In this document: positions 13,119 to 25,299 of the stretch, piece after piece | How the letters are laid out: the number at the start of each line of letters is the position of its first letter | How positions within the stretch are numbered: the stretch's first letter is position 1 | DNA from: Aphis gossypii | Lineage: Eukaryota > Arthropoda > Insecta > Hemiptera > Aphididae | Direction: 5' to 3' | Assembly (NCBI RefSeq): GCF_020184175.1 | Contig: NC_065531.1 | Location: forward strand, 63,876,806 to 63,940,805 | DNA length: 64,000 bases | Notes under the pieces: model-generated | Database searches by the model: none | Seen by the model: the letters and a program-made list of their open reading frames with translations, nothing else | What the model was told of the DNA's origin: nothing | Position numbers and translations under genes: made by a program

Positions 13119-13383
13119 TATAATTTATATATTGAATGTATAAGCCCTATATAATTATAATTTATAATTCATATTGAATAGTAGTGGGTTGCAACCATTT
13201 ATGTTGTGAGAGCATACATTTTTAAGTCTACTTTTAAACACCATCATGGCGTTCAATGGTGGACTATGAAAAAATGTGGCTTTTGAAAATTATATTTGAC
13301 CGATCCTTTGAATTTGTTTTCTTCTAAATATAATAGTGTTGTTTTTTTTTTTTGAGGGAGATAAATTAATATATACATACTTT

Positions 13384-13539
13384 CAGGACCGGTGCAAGCA
13401 AATTTTTATATGTAGGAAAAGATCAAAATTGCCGCCTCTTGTTTTATAATTTTTTTCTTATATGCCGCCTCTATATATAAATATAAACTTTGCCGCCGTA
13501 GGCTTGGACCTATGTCGCCTACGCCTATAACCGGCCCTG
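13384..13539. mobile_element. hAT-type MITE, 156 bp
   Basis: The termini CAGGACCGGT and (reverse complement) CAGGGCCGGT form a near-perfect inverted repeat. The element is flanked by perfect 8-bp duplications CATACTTT at 13376-13383 and 13540-13547. An 8-bp duplication with CAG-type ends is characteristic of the hAT superfamily. The interior has GCCGCCT-type repeats and no coding capacity, so it must be moved by a transposase elsewhere. It sits 265 bp after the stop codon of copy 1. Confidence 0.85.
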
Positions 13540-13547
13540 CATACTTT

Positions 13548-16500
13548 CTTAAATATTATATTGAACATAATGTTACCCTCAAATTAGTCGATATTAAACA
13601 AATTAACTCATGTTTTGCTCTTAATTAAAACAGAATATAATATTGAATTTAAAATAAATGTACACAGTTCTTTTTAATCTTATAAATAACTTATTTTTAA
13701 CAATGTCAATTTCTTCACCGTCATTATAATTTAAATTTTTATAGTATTTATATAGTATTAGCTATTACTAAGTTTAGTATATTTTATTAGTTATATATTT
13801 GTATTACTATTACAGTAGTATATTTTACTATTAGTTATACAGTAAAATAAATTTTTGCCTAAGAAATTGAATTTATTATATTGTAAGTTATTACTTATAT
13901 CATACCTATATTATTGTTATTAACTTTTCAGTCACTATTGACTTATCGTAGAACAGTGTAAAAATAGGTTCGTATGTATTTTTTTTAAATAGCAGTTATT
14001 GGAATATAAGTATAGAGTTCCATACTTTTTATGAGCGTTTTTGTCTCTCTTAATTATTTAGGCCTACTTGCTATATGTGTGTCATGAATTATACTATAGA
14101 GAAGTGAGGAACTCTCAACTATAACTATGATAGTGTAGATACTAGATAGTTTCCAACGTAAGTACTCATGCTAGCTCGATTTACAGCTTTCACAGACATG
14201 ATTGTATACTTGTATTTATCTTTATTTATAATATGGTCGTCAGTTAAGATTTTAACAGTTCAAAATTTAGTAGTTTAGTTAATTTACCAATATCAAAATA
14301 TCTCATATCTGCATTTCATAAGCTTATCGTTAGACGAACAATTAAATTTAATAAACAATAATATACGAAAAATGTTCAATTCAACTTAAATAATAATTTT
14401 CTTTTATAAAAAATTTCCAAAATCATTATTCTTTGTTTAAATAATTTATTTCTTTAAAATTTAAACTTCAAATCTCTATACAAAGAAATGTTGCTAATAT
14501 ATTATATATATTTTTGATTTTTACATTTCAGTAAGAATTACTTATAAGAAACCTTTGAGATATTTGTTACATAATTATATATAAATATTGTACATAATAC
14601 ACATACTATAAAATTGATCACCTGAAAAATATACACTAAAATACTATTTAAAATTGTCAAATAAAAAAGTGACACACAGCAGACAGTTCGACATTCACTA
14701 TCAATAAGTGCGAACTTAAATAGACATACAGTTATTTTCATCTTCATATAATAAAGCAAAAATTATTCTAGGTATATAACCCAACCCTATCTTTTTTATT
14801 GGTGTAAAACTAGTTCTTGCGCTAGCCACGTAAAACTATATCGATAACTATAAAGAATATAAATCTTTGCTTGTGAGATATATAATATCATCATAAGGTT
14901 CCTTCAAGCACGTTATATTCTTCTAATCTCGCAACTTTCTCAATTTTTTCTTTTATAAGATCTTTCTCTTGACGATAACAAACACAACAAAAAAAGAATT
15001 AGCAAAATCGGTTCTGCCATTCAACGTGATGAGGATATCAGGTAAATAGGGATTCATTTTTATACATATGTATATTGTATATGTTAGGTTGAAAAAATAT
15101 TATTGAGTTTAATAATTGAAGTAACTGCATAATATTTCAAATTCTTACAATCAATGTTTTTTAAATGTTATTTATTATAACTAAAATAGTTGAGGATAAA
15201 TCGTGACTATACTCTTATGTTTTAATATTTAATTTTAAAAATGTGCTTCACACTATTTTTTTTTTAATTTTTCCTTAAATGGAGGTATTTAACATACATG
15301 TATGTGCACGTTTTAAATTTTCGATAAACAAATTTAAAATTTAATGAATTTTATACTACTAATAATTTGAAAATTTTCGTAATTTTATGAATATCATAAA
15401 AATCTGATTTTTAAATATTTTGAAAAAATAAATAAATGAGAATTCCATAATAATTATTAAGCACAAACAAAGTAAAACTATAATCTACTATCTTTAAAAG
15501 ATGTAATCTAATTAGACAAAGGGTAATTTACCTTTTTAAAACATTAGGTAGTATTATGGCAACAACTTATGCTTACCTTGGATAAAAAAATAGTTTGATT
15601 GTCTTCGCTCAGATTCGTTTTTCTTTGTATACAATAATGTATCATCGAATTCAAAAATTCTATCGTTATTGATAATATCCGTAGGTATTTCATAGAGATT
15701 TTAGTATACTTAAAACTTGGCAACATTTTGATTTCTGACACATTGGCTTCAATTATTATTGCTATAGCCATATACTAATATAAAATATCATTATTCTGCA
15801 TTTAATTGCAATAATATTACTACCCTATGATTGAAATGCTGGTTTTTCCAGAATCTGAGTTAATATTTTAACAATGTACAATATTCCGGTGATTGATAAT
15901 GTTCTATTTCATTTTTTTTTTTAAAAAAAAACCAAATGGTTAAAATAGTTACTGTAATATTGTATCGATGAGAATTAAATTTAGGTGCTATAACTGATTT
16001 CGGTTTTTAAAATTACAATTTTTCTGTCGTCCAGTATTTTTCTGATTTTGAAAATAGTATGACAAAATAATATTAATTGACTACTACATTTTGGTGTTTT
16101 TAGTAAATTTAGGAGAAACTCTGTAGAATAAATTGTAGCTGTATGGAATAATTTTATGGATTGTGAAAATTGCTTGGAATACTTTTATCTGAAATCAAAT
16201 TATTGAATTTCATTACCTTTCTGAGAAATGTATGTATCTATAGGTAGTAAAATAGTATGCTGAAAATACTTTTACCTTGTAAATGGTAATTGTAAACAAA
16301 TTTAAATTTATTTTATTTTCATGATAACGGTATTACTGGATAATATCTGTTATTTTTAATAGCAAACGATTGATTTAATTTTCCATTTCTCGATTGACTA
16401 TAAATTATAACACTTCATCATTCATAGAGTTAATATTATTTATATAAATTATACAGAATATTTTATCAGAAGTTATACATTATAAAAATATAATATTATG

Positions 16501-17484
16501 TTTTAATAATACAATTTTATATAATAATAATTGTTGAGTTGCAGAGGGTTTCTTTCGTCATCAGTTCTGAAAATGTTGAGTGTTATTTGTAATCAAAGTA
16601 GGAGGTGTTAATATTTTATATTTGTATTGGTAAATAATAATTATACTTAATTAATGGTCATACACGTGATCAATAAAAAATAATATGTAAGATTTGAAAT
16701 TCATACTAGATTCAAAAAAATGTGTTATAATTAGTGGGTATGATAAAATTATAGGATAAAAATAATCAAATATCTATTACTGTCTTTTTATTTTTGTAAA
16801 TTACCATTAAGATTATAAAACAATAAATCAATTATTTGGACGTCTGTGAACGTTTTATAAAAAATTGTATGCATATAATTATAAAACAATGTTATCCTAA
16901 GTTCATAATCATTATTATTGAAGCCATAATATTAATAAAAAATAATAACAAAAAAACAATTATTAAATATTATAATAACACGATAATTTTGATTAATAAT
17001 AATTTTTCCATGTAGATGTACATATGTAATATATTAACTTAAGCTAAGATTAAATTGACATAAAAAAATTTACTAAAATATTGAATGATACATAGGTACG
17101 TTATAGAAAAGTATAAAAATTAAAATATACTCAAATGAAAAAAAAATCAATTTCAAACTAACCAACACCTTAAAATTTAATGGACGGTGAGTATAATTTG
17201 CAATACGTTTATATAATACATAATACATTATTATTTATATAACTGTAATCAAATCATTCTCACTTTAAGACGTTTAATCCCGTAGTATACATAATGTATT
17301 TATTATTATATTTAATGTAATTTACATAGTAGTATACTTAAAAAAAACCTATATTATTTATATTGAACTATTAAATAACATATGCTATGAAACTCAAGTT
17401 TAAAAAAATATATAATCAAAGTACTACAAAAATAAAATAATAAAAACATAAAATGTATACATACAATAAATTCATAGTTCATTA
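13548..17484. other. Intergenic region between convergent copy 1 and desaturase
   Basis: No gene is supportable. It holds a partial copy of the dispersed repeat (about 15290-15665) and AT-rich spacer. A TTTATT at 17299-17304 (AATAAA on the minus strand) is a candidate polyadenylation signal for the desaturase, about 180 bp past its stop codon. Confidence 0.6.
15290..15665 (+). repeat. Dispersed ~1-kb repeat, 3' fragment
   Basis: Interior-like AT-rich sequence (a TTTTCGTAATTTTATGAAT segment near 15375) leads to the tail CTCAGATTCGTTTTTC, then GTATACAATAATG, then ATTCAAAAAT at about 15608-15660. The tail matches other copies in the window. The open frame on the opposite strand (15544-15771) falls in this repeat and is not a gene. 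Confidence 0.4.
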
Positions 17485-19141
17485 TTAAAATTTAAAAAAA
17501 AACCAGAATATCAGAAGTGCTAGAAGACCGATTAAAAATGAAATACACCTTGACCATATGTTTATTTCAGTTTTACCTTCTAAAAATCTATCACATAATT
17601 GTTTTTCTAGCATCTTTGCACCACATAAAACTATTGGTACACCAGTACCAGGTTGTGCCGAAGCACCAACAAAGTATAAGTTTTCAAATATTTTGCACTT
17701 CAAACTTGGTCTGAACCATAAAACTTGAAACAATGAATGAGATAATCCCAGTATAGATCCTTTCCATAAATTAAATTCGTTTTGCCATGTTCTCGGATCA
17801 TTCACTATTTCATGGTCGATCATACTTCTGAAGTCGGATATCTTTAATCTTTTCTCTATCGTGTCGATTACTTGTTCCCTTGCTCTTTTCACAAGTTTAT
17901 CGAAATCAATATTTGGTACATCCGATATATGCCCCACTGGTACTAAAACTACGATCGTGTCTTTTCCTTCTGGTGCAGCTGTAGGATCAATGCGACTGGG
18001 TACGTTAACATAAAACGATGGTTCATCGGGCAACGTATGATCCTTGAATATTTGATCAAAACTTTCTTTATATTTTTCGGCCAAAAAAATGTTGTGAACT
18101 TTCAATTGAGATACAACAGTTTTCATGGACCAATAAAATGATATCGAAGAAGAAGTAAGTTCTTTTTTGCCAAGTGTTTCAGCGTATGGAGTTTTTGGCA
18201 AAAGTTTGTTGTACGCATACACGAGATCTGCATTACAGATTACAATGTCACTATTTATTACATCACCGTTTGTCAATTTGATTCCTTTCGCCACTCCATT
18301 GTCATCAACTATTATTTCTTGGACATCGATATTATAATTAAACTTGGCCCCATTTTGTACGGCAATTTTTTCTAGACTTTGTAAGACTTTGTTAAACCCT
18401 CCTTTCGGATACCAAATCCCTTCCGCTATTTCAGTGTATTGCAGTAAACTATAGGGTGCTAAACCATCATACGGTGACATTCTAAAACACATCATAAACA
18501 TTATCTTAGTTTTTTGTTTAAAGTATAATTAATTAATATTTTTATATTTACCCCAGGTACATAGTCTGGAATGAAAACGCCTTTCTCATGTAGTCGCTCT
18601 TGAAATACTTACAAACTCTGTTGTAAACAGTGTCCAATAGATGCAGTTTTATTACGTCCGGTATGTGTTTTGGATTAAAAAAATCGTACCAATTTTGGAA
18701 ATCGGTCTTGAGTGCAACTTTGACGCTCCTCTGATAGTGTACATGAGTTTCCTTTAAATAACTTAAAAAGTTAATTAATGTTGATTCACCATTACCTTCA
18801 TATTTTTCCAAAGAACGAGAAAATTTCGATATATCAGTGGTGAGTTCAAATGTTTCTCCGTCGTGAAAATGTACGCTGTAATTAGAAGGACACTTCAATA
18901 ACTCTATGTGATTTTTAATGTCCTCTCCCAAATCTTCAAATGTCTCTTCAAATATTTTAGGCATCAAATACAATGATGGACCTTGATCAAACCGATGTCC
19001 ATTTTGATGAATGAGTGAACATCTTCCACCATTATATGAATTTTTTTCATAAATTTCTACTTGAAATCCTTTTTTGCTAAGTCTAGCGGCTGCTGCAGTG
19101 CCACCAACTCCAGCCCCGATGATGATAACTTTTACCACCAT
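17485..19141 (-). CDS. Carotenoid (phytoene) desaturase, CrtI type (complete)
   Basis: FAD-dependent desaturase that introduces double bonds into phytoene to give lycopene and more desaturated carotenes. Two exons on the minus strand: 19141-18552 and 18481-17485, joined across a 70-bp GT-AG intron in phase 2. The join restores YLGMSPYDG, a conserved CrtI segment. The protein has 528 residues. N-terminal dinucleotide-binding motif G9-A-G11-V-G-G14, acidic E32 at the end of the second strand and GGRC at 38-41; C-terminal ASAQPGTGVP at about 470-479 is the family signature. The last 20 residues or so (508-528) form a strongly hydrophobic tail, a probable membrane anchor. The start is the first ATG directly before the FAD motif. 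No frameshift or internal stop is present, so it should be functional. It is the only desaturase in the window and is divergent from copy 2. Confidence 0.94.
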
Positions 19142-21304
19142 TTTGTCAATTATCTATAACATAATAATCATCAATATTAATATAATGTATATCAATGTAA
19201 TGCACTTCTAATAAGATTATTTAATCAAATTATAATTATTGTCTGAGGCGTGGGCCCACTTTTTTATTTTCGACGCAGCATTTAGAATTAAGCAGCCAAT
19301 TTTTATCGACTTGCCAAATTAGTTTCAATTGTCACAATATTATTAATTATATGAATTACTGGTAGACTAGTTACTACCACTACAGTTTTCTACTTCTTTA
19401 ATAAATATGTGTATCAAATAATGAATGAAAAAGTATTTTTTGTTTGTTTATAGTATTATTTTTTTAGAAAATATACAGCTGTAAAATAATGATTTTTTAT
19501 AATAACTTGATGCATTACTTTTAAATCATCTGATGAAAACAAAGCAAAGTTGTTACAAAAGTCAATATATACTAGGGAAGTAATCAAATTAATTCGAAAA
19601 CGACTAACTAGTTAAGTTAGAATAGTTTAAAATAAAATAATTTTCAACATAAGCTTTGACATAAATTTTTTTAACTTGATGTCCATTTTTGGTTATTATT
19701 TTTATTGTATTAATTTATGAAAAAAATCTAATACTTTTTACTACGTTATTTTACTTATTAGTATATTTTCTTTACAAATATATTTTTATTAAAGGTAACC
19801 GATTAGAAGTAATCCTTAGTGGTGATGAGGTGGGCTCTTAAACTGTATATTAAATTATACGTTTTTTTTTTTTATTTCAATTATATCATTAAACTTTTTC
19901 ACGAGATTTGAGATGTTTAATTATTGTAACATCTACTTGCATTATGTTTAATTTATATTCCATACAAATAATGAACTATTTTAGAAATAATGTTTGTATT
20001 TTTAATTTATTCAACTTAAAATATGAACGAAGGAAAAATGAATAAGAAGTTTGAGACGTGATATAAATAATGTAGCAATTATTAATTTTGCATATTTGTT
20101 TGTAATTTCGAAGTATACTGGACGTGTTGTTGGTATTTTTACGGTTAAATCCGAAAGACTACCACCATATGGTACATAGTATTACATTAATACTAATGTA
20201 CCTGTTTTGCATATACATTACGCCGTACTAAATTTATGATACAGTTAAGAAACAAATTAAAAACAAAAAGTTGGATACTTGAAATATAGAACTTAATAGA
20301 GATCATTATTGCGTTGTTGCCACATTAATGGAGAATATTGTCTTACGGATTGAATTGGATTTTTTATTTCTAGAGAAAGTCATGCCGCGCATTTAACGGC
20401 TTAAGACTGAGACGACAGTGATATCCCATAAATCGGACGCAAATGGTCGTAAATAATTTTACCATGCAAATCGATATGTACCTCAGTTCTATTGTGAAAT
20501 TTTTTTCTCATCGATTTGCACCAATAATGTTGTAATTATAAATACTTTTTTAAATGCAACCTGTTTTTTTTCCCCAAAAACATTCATTGCGAGAAAAACT
20601 TTAATGTCTTTTAGAGTGATAACATTTCTATTGATTTATTTTGTATAAGAAGGAAGACGATTTTCTTTATGGAGTATTGGACTAAGATACTTTAGACTCC
20701 TTAATTTAATATTTTTCTGGTATGATGGGAACCCTTGAAAATATAGAATGAAACTGTGATGAGGATTACATATGTATCTGGCTGTCTAGAATATATAATT
20801 ATAGGTACAATTATAAAAGTAAAACATAAATACTATAATGATGTTTTATTACTTCGATCATAATACTTTTTTAACAAAATCTAAGGGTATCTTAAAGAAT
20901 TTTTATTCAAACACGTGACTCGCTCCAACTGCGATTATAATTTACTTAAAGAAAAAAATATTAAAATAAGATATAATAACTAAACAAAAGTCAAAAATTC
21001 ATTATTTAGACGGGGAATAATAATGTATTGGAACTCGGTTTAGTATAGGATTTATATTTAAATAGTACAATTTTGAATTTGGAAGTATAGGAAACTAAAA
21101 TAAATAAAAACAATTAATAATCTAAAATAAATAAAATTATGTTTGTAGTGATTAATTAAAGTGTCAAATTATAATCAAAAAACAATTACGGGGACAATCA
21201 TACTAAAATAGGATAGATGAAAAAAAATCGTCAAATTAAATTTAAAGCGTTTTTTGTACTGTAGACAATAATGCTAACTTAATCATAAAATATTTATGAT
21301 TTAT
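19142..21304. other. Intergenic region upstream of the desaturase and copy 2
   Basis: This lies between the divergent desaturase and copy 2, so it probably holds the desaturase promoter, but no TATA box or initiator could be assigned. A slightly GC-richer part (about 20290-20530) contains an 11-bp perfect inverted repeat, TGCAAATCGAT at 20465-20475 and its complement at 20510-20520. No coding sequence was seen. Confidence 0.5.
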
Positions 21305-21632
21305 TTCACCTACGCCCTATATTTTTTGTATTCAAATCGATCTTTTTTTTTATAATAAATCATAAAAGCACAGAACGTGAGCATAAATTTATTACGTTTA
21401 TATAATTTAATAATAATATAAACTGATAACGGTTTTTCACAATTTCCCCTCCATTCACAAACTTTTAAAATTGTATTTAATTAAGTGTATATTTATAATT
21501 ATTATTTCCATTTAGTCAATGCAGAAATGGTCTAAAAGTATTCAAGTGTTATTATTTTCATTCAGACTAGTTTTCTAAATTGGTACTAATTTTACATAAT
21601 TAAAATATAAATTCTCAAAAATATAATCAGGT
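21305..21632 (+). promoter_or_regulatory. Conserved upstream block of copy 2
   Basis: Paralogue of the block before copy 1. TTCACCT at 21305, CCCCTCCAT at 21446-21454 (same 141-bp spacing as copy 1), and a consensus donor CAG|GTAAGT with GT at 21631-21632. If spliced to the acceptor AG at 23001-23002 it would form a non-coding first exon with a 1.4-kb intron. Role inferred from conservation and splice signals. Confidence 0.5.
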
Positions 21633-22347
21633 AAGTAAATGTGTTTTATGAATTATTATTAAATACAAGTTTAATTTAATTATTAAACTAAAAATTATAA
21701 TGCTATTGAAATTATAATTATAATTAAAATATACAATTAATATTAGTATTCTCGGTCTTGAAAAGTATTTGAGTAAAACTATTAAAATATATTTTATATA
21801 TATAAATACAATATACTACACACATTTTAAAAACGTTTTTTAGCTGATAATATATTTTATAGTTTATATTTAATCACATAAAATAAAAATATATAATAAT
21901 ATGCATTATAAATTTTATTTATTTTCTATATACCTAATATTATATATCCGACCAAAAGCGCAATTTAACCTTGTTAAAGATGAGTAATTTATAGTGATGC
22001 CAAATTATACCAAATGTTCTATAATACGATTAAATTAAAACATAAAAATGTTAAAAAAAACAATTATTTAAGTTGATTTATTAGGAAAAACAATTGTTTT
22101 TAAAAATGTTGAAATTATTTTTACTTATAAGCAAATGTGCATTTGAAATTCTTTTCAAAATAAGTATCCGTATACTTTTACTTAATACTACCTATTAAAA
22201 AATATTAAATACAAGATTGCTGAAACTTGAACATTGTAAGCACTTGTATTAATATTGTATTTCATTATTATCTTTCCACATATAAGATTACTCATTAGAA
22301 CATATAACTTTCGATTGTTATATGAATTAAGACATGAGTATATGGTG

Positions 22348-22385
22348 TATAAATAGGACCTTTCTGTGCATGTAAAGGTCACTCA
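22348..22385 (+). promoter_or_regulatory. TATA box and initiator upstream of copy 2
   Basis: TATAAATA at 22348-22355 is followed 33 bp later by TCACT (A at 22381), an arthropod-like initiator. The same TATA-to-TCACT layout occurs upstream of copy 3. It lies between the conserved block and the coding exon, so it could be a second promoter. Open frames between it and the start codon mean the 5' UTR would have to be spliced or carry upstream ORFs. Confidence 0.4.
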
Positions 22386-23023
22386 TTCACAAAAGATTTT
22401 ATTATTGTGCATTCAGCGTTCAACGCCTGACATTTCTCAGTAGTATCTATGTTATATTTATACCATAGTTATATTGTAGTAGGTTTTTATCTTCATTTAA
22501 ATTATTTAAATATCTTATTTCAAAATTCACTCAAATTTCAATTCCAATTTTCAAAAGTTATTATTACTTATGAGAAATTGTATTCAAATAAAGAAAGACG
22601 TAGAATATATAACTTAGATATTTTCCCTGATATAGTATTAAATAGTTGGATTTGTTGTAAACTTAATAATTTTCATTAACAACCATAGTAATGGTATATA
22701 CGTACATGTGTACACGTGTATGTGTGAAAGAAATCGTTCTTTTTAACTGGCACACATTTGGATGCAACAATCTAATAAAAATATTTTAAGCTATCAATGG
22801 AAACACGTGATATTTTGTCAAATGATGTAGGTATATTCCGATTTGGTGATTTTATTAACGATGTATAATTATTACTACTTTACCGCTTCATTATAGTTTA
22901 ATTTTTTTTTGTTTTAACTTGTTTTTTTAAAATTTTTAAAATATTGAATGTATAAGTTGTAGTTTTGTAAATATTTTACATTATTTTTTTTTTATTTTTC
23001 AGTCCTTATAATAGACGCTAAAA

Positions 23024-23947
23024 ATGTTAACCTACACGGACATACATCTAATATATATTCTTCCAGCTGTTGGAGTATTAACACTTATAACACTGCCATT
23101 TATCAATCGCTGGGAGACGTCTAAGATCGTAATCATAACCGCTGTAGCACTTATCTACACGACGCCGTGTTACAATTACAGCATCTCTAACAGAGCCAGA
23201 TCGTATTCACCAGGACGAGTTAAAGCCGTCGTAGGAAACGTACCCGTCGAAGAGTACTTGTCAGTTGTCCTACAGACCGTGTTGACTTCGCTTTGGGCTT
23301 TGCTGTGTCTCCGGTGGAGACTGCCGTTTTTGAATTTCAACCACGACAAACGGAGTTATCAATTGATCCGATGGATACCGATTTTGTTACTGAGCGTTGC
23401 CGTGGCTGTAGGGTTCAAAATTGCCGTTCCGGGACAAAAAACGTTCTATTTGGGAAGTATTCTGTATTGGGCGTCCCCGGTCATCATGCTCATGTGGTAC
23501 GGTGCCGGCAACTATTTCGTGAGAAACATTAAGCTGTCGTTCATGGCGATCGTGATTCCGACTTTATACTTGTTATGGGTCAACCGAATAGCCCTGAAGG
23601 AGAACATATGGCATCTGAATAAAGCGACCAGCTTAAACGTAATCGCGATGAATGGTTTACCATTAGAAGAAGTATTATTTACGGTTATAACGACCACTAT
23701 GGTTGTGTTGGCGGGAACTTGTTACGACAAAGCGTACGGGATGATTGTAACCTTCTCGTTGATATTCCCTCATCAGTTTAGTATAAGTTGGAAATTCATC
23801 AGTCAGATGTATCGAGCGTTCGAGACTCCAGAATATTCTATGCCGTCTATTGTCACAGAAGATTTAAAAAAATGTATCGAAGTATTAAATTCTTCGAGTA
23901 CATTTGGTACTTCTAATTATTTATTTCACATCGGTAAGTTATCATGA
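23024..23947 (+). CDS. Lycopene cyclase-like copy 2, synthase exons missing
   Basis: Homologous to the first exon of the fused cyclase/synthase genes. The exon is open throughout and ends at a good donor (ATCG|GTAAGT, GT at 23934-23935) in the same phase as its paralogues, after 303 codons. No synthase exon 2 or 3 was found between here and copy 3. Read through without splicing, the frame adds four residues and stops at 23945-23947, giving a 307-residue cyclase-only protein; ATTAAA at 23996-24001 could serve as polyadenylation signal. Both PxEE motifs survive (PVEE near 74, PLEE near 213), but the conserved PWDNY is PCYNY and the SKSF near the domain joint is lost. It may be a single-domain cyclase, a source of chimeric transcripts with copy 3, or a decaying duplicate. 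Confidence 0.7.
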   Translation: MLTYTDIHLIYILPAVGVLTLITLPFINRWETSKIVIITAVALIYTTPCYNYSISNRARSYSPGRVKAVVGNVPVEEYLSVVLQTVLTSLWALLCLRWRLPFLNFNHDKRSYQLIRWIPILLLSVAVAVGFKIAVPGQKTFYLGSILYWASPVIMLMWYGAGNYFVRNIKLSFMAIVIPTLYLLWVNRIALKENIWHLNKATSLNVIAMNGLPLEEVLFTVITTTMVVLAGTCYDKAYGMIVTFSLIFPHQFSISWKFISQMYRAFETPEYSMPSIVTEDLKKCIEVLNSSSTFGTSNYLFHIGKLS

Positions 23948-24334
23948 TGATACATTTTTAAATACAAACAACACTTTTTATTATATGAATTATTAATTAA
24001 AGTAATATATAATATAAATACTAGTGTCATGGACTGAGTAACGTATTTTTTTTTACTGAGTTCTAATCTAATTTGTTGTGTTAAAAAAATTGATTTGTAG
24101 ACATACGTTGGTTGTTGATAATAACTTATAATAAAATATTTTAGAATTTGAAAGAAGAAATACAAAGATTTATAATGACTTATGTTATAGAACATACAAT
24201 ATTGTAGACAAAATGCTTTAATCTTAAACTTCAATATCTTTTTTAGTAGGAAAGTAAATCTAGTCGGTACTTTTGGGCGATCAAAATTAAAAAAGTTGCC
24301 AAATTGGTGCCGTTCTGTTGTATAATACGTGTCA

Positions 24335-25290
24335 ACTGTTAAGTGAGTAACTGTTATGGATGTGTTAAATTTTAATTCAAGTATTATATTATCGTACTTG
24401 GTAAACGATTCTGTATGGAGACGGTTTGTATCAGCTTATATTACTGAGCACATTTCATATTTCATGTTATATTTTTCGACATTGCATTAAAGTAATTTAT
24501 TTTTACTTTAATGCAGTAGGTTGAATTAATTTTTATAAAATTTTAATTGTGAAATAATCGTTTGTGATTTTATAAAATTTGTTGAAATTCTAAATTTATA
24601 TCAATCTAATTAAGAAGCTTGTGTTAAATTTTAAAATATTTTTATTAAAATTCCTAAAAATATAAAACTAAAAAAAATGAAAAAACGTATGTTTATAAAT
24701 AACTCAAGAATATAAATAAAAAAGACGAACAAAGTTGGTACGAAGAAAGGCTTCTTTCTATAAATATTGATAAAAAAATGTTTCGGTAGGTCAAAAAGCT
24801 TAAAAGTTTAATGAAAGATTCCTCACAAATTCTTATTTTAACTATTTAAAAATATTAAAAATAAATGAAACTATAATATTAATTCAAAACAAATACTTGA
24901 GTTATATATATACGTCGTATTACGGATAACGTAATTGATGACACAATGACACATCGAGACCAAACACTAAAAATACCTAACCTTACCTTTTGAATTTCAA
25001 TACTATCAAAACTTAACATATTATAGCCGTTTTCCATTCAAAATATGACATAAATATTAGTTTTTATTTAGCGAAAGAACGTTATAAATGGAAATAAGAC
25101 AGTTTTAAATTTAAATTTTGGTTAATAAATCAAAAATCATATTGAGCTAATTGTTTACCATTCAAAAATAGTCATAACTCAAATTGATAAATTTTGAATT
25201 CCAACAAAGTTGTTCTAAAAGTTTTTATGATCAAAAATTATTTTACACATTGAATCCATTACGACAATTTTTTTATGTAAAAGTTTGCCT
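24335..25290 (-). repeat. Dispersed ~1-kb repeat, inverted copy
   Basis: On the minus strand the tail motif is present (plus-strand text GTGTTAAATTTTAATTCAA then AAACGATTCTG at about 24363-24418). Interior-like sequence follows on the plus strand to about 25290. It occupies the place where exon 2 of copy 2 would be expected. Right limit approximate. Confidence 0.4.
24483..24515. other. Perfect 13-bp hairpin
   Basis: TGCATTAAAGTAA and its exact reverse complement are separated by a 7-nt loop (TTTATTT). It lies 550 bp past the donor of copy 2, inside repeat-like DNA. It may be a remnant of a nested insertion; no function is claimed. Confidence 0.4.
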
Positions 25291-25299
25291 CGCCTCCTT

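Noticed and set aside
22449..22679. 76-codon open frame upstream of copy 2
   Set aside because: Non-conserved, between a likely promoter and the acceptor; more likely leader or intron sequence.
24911..24945. Frame reading RRITDNVIDD, similar to the synthase CRVTDDMID motif, where exon 2 of copy 2 would be expected
   Set aside because: About two thirds base identity over 29 bp only; flanks do not align with exon 2 of other copies and no acceptor fits. Probably chance.
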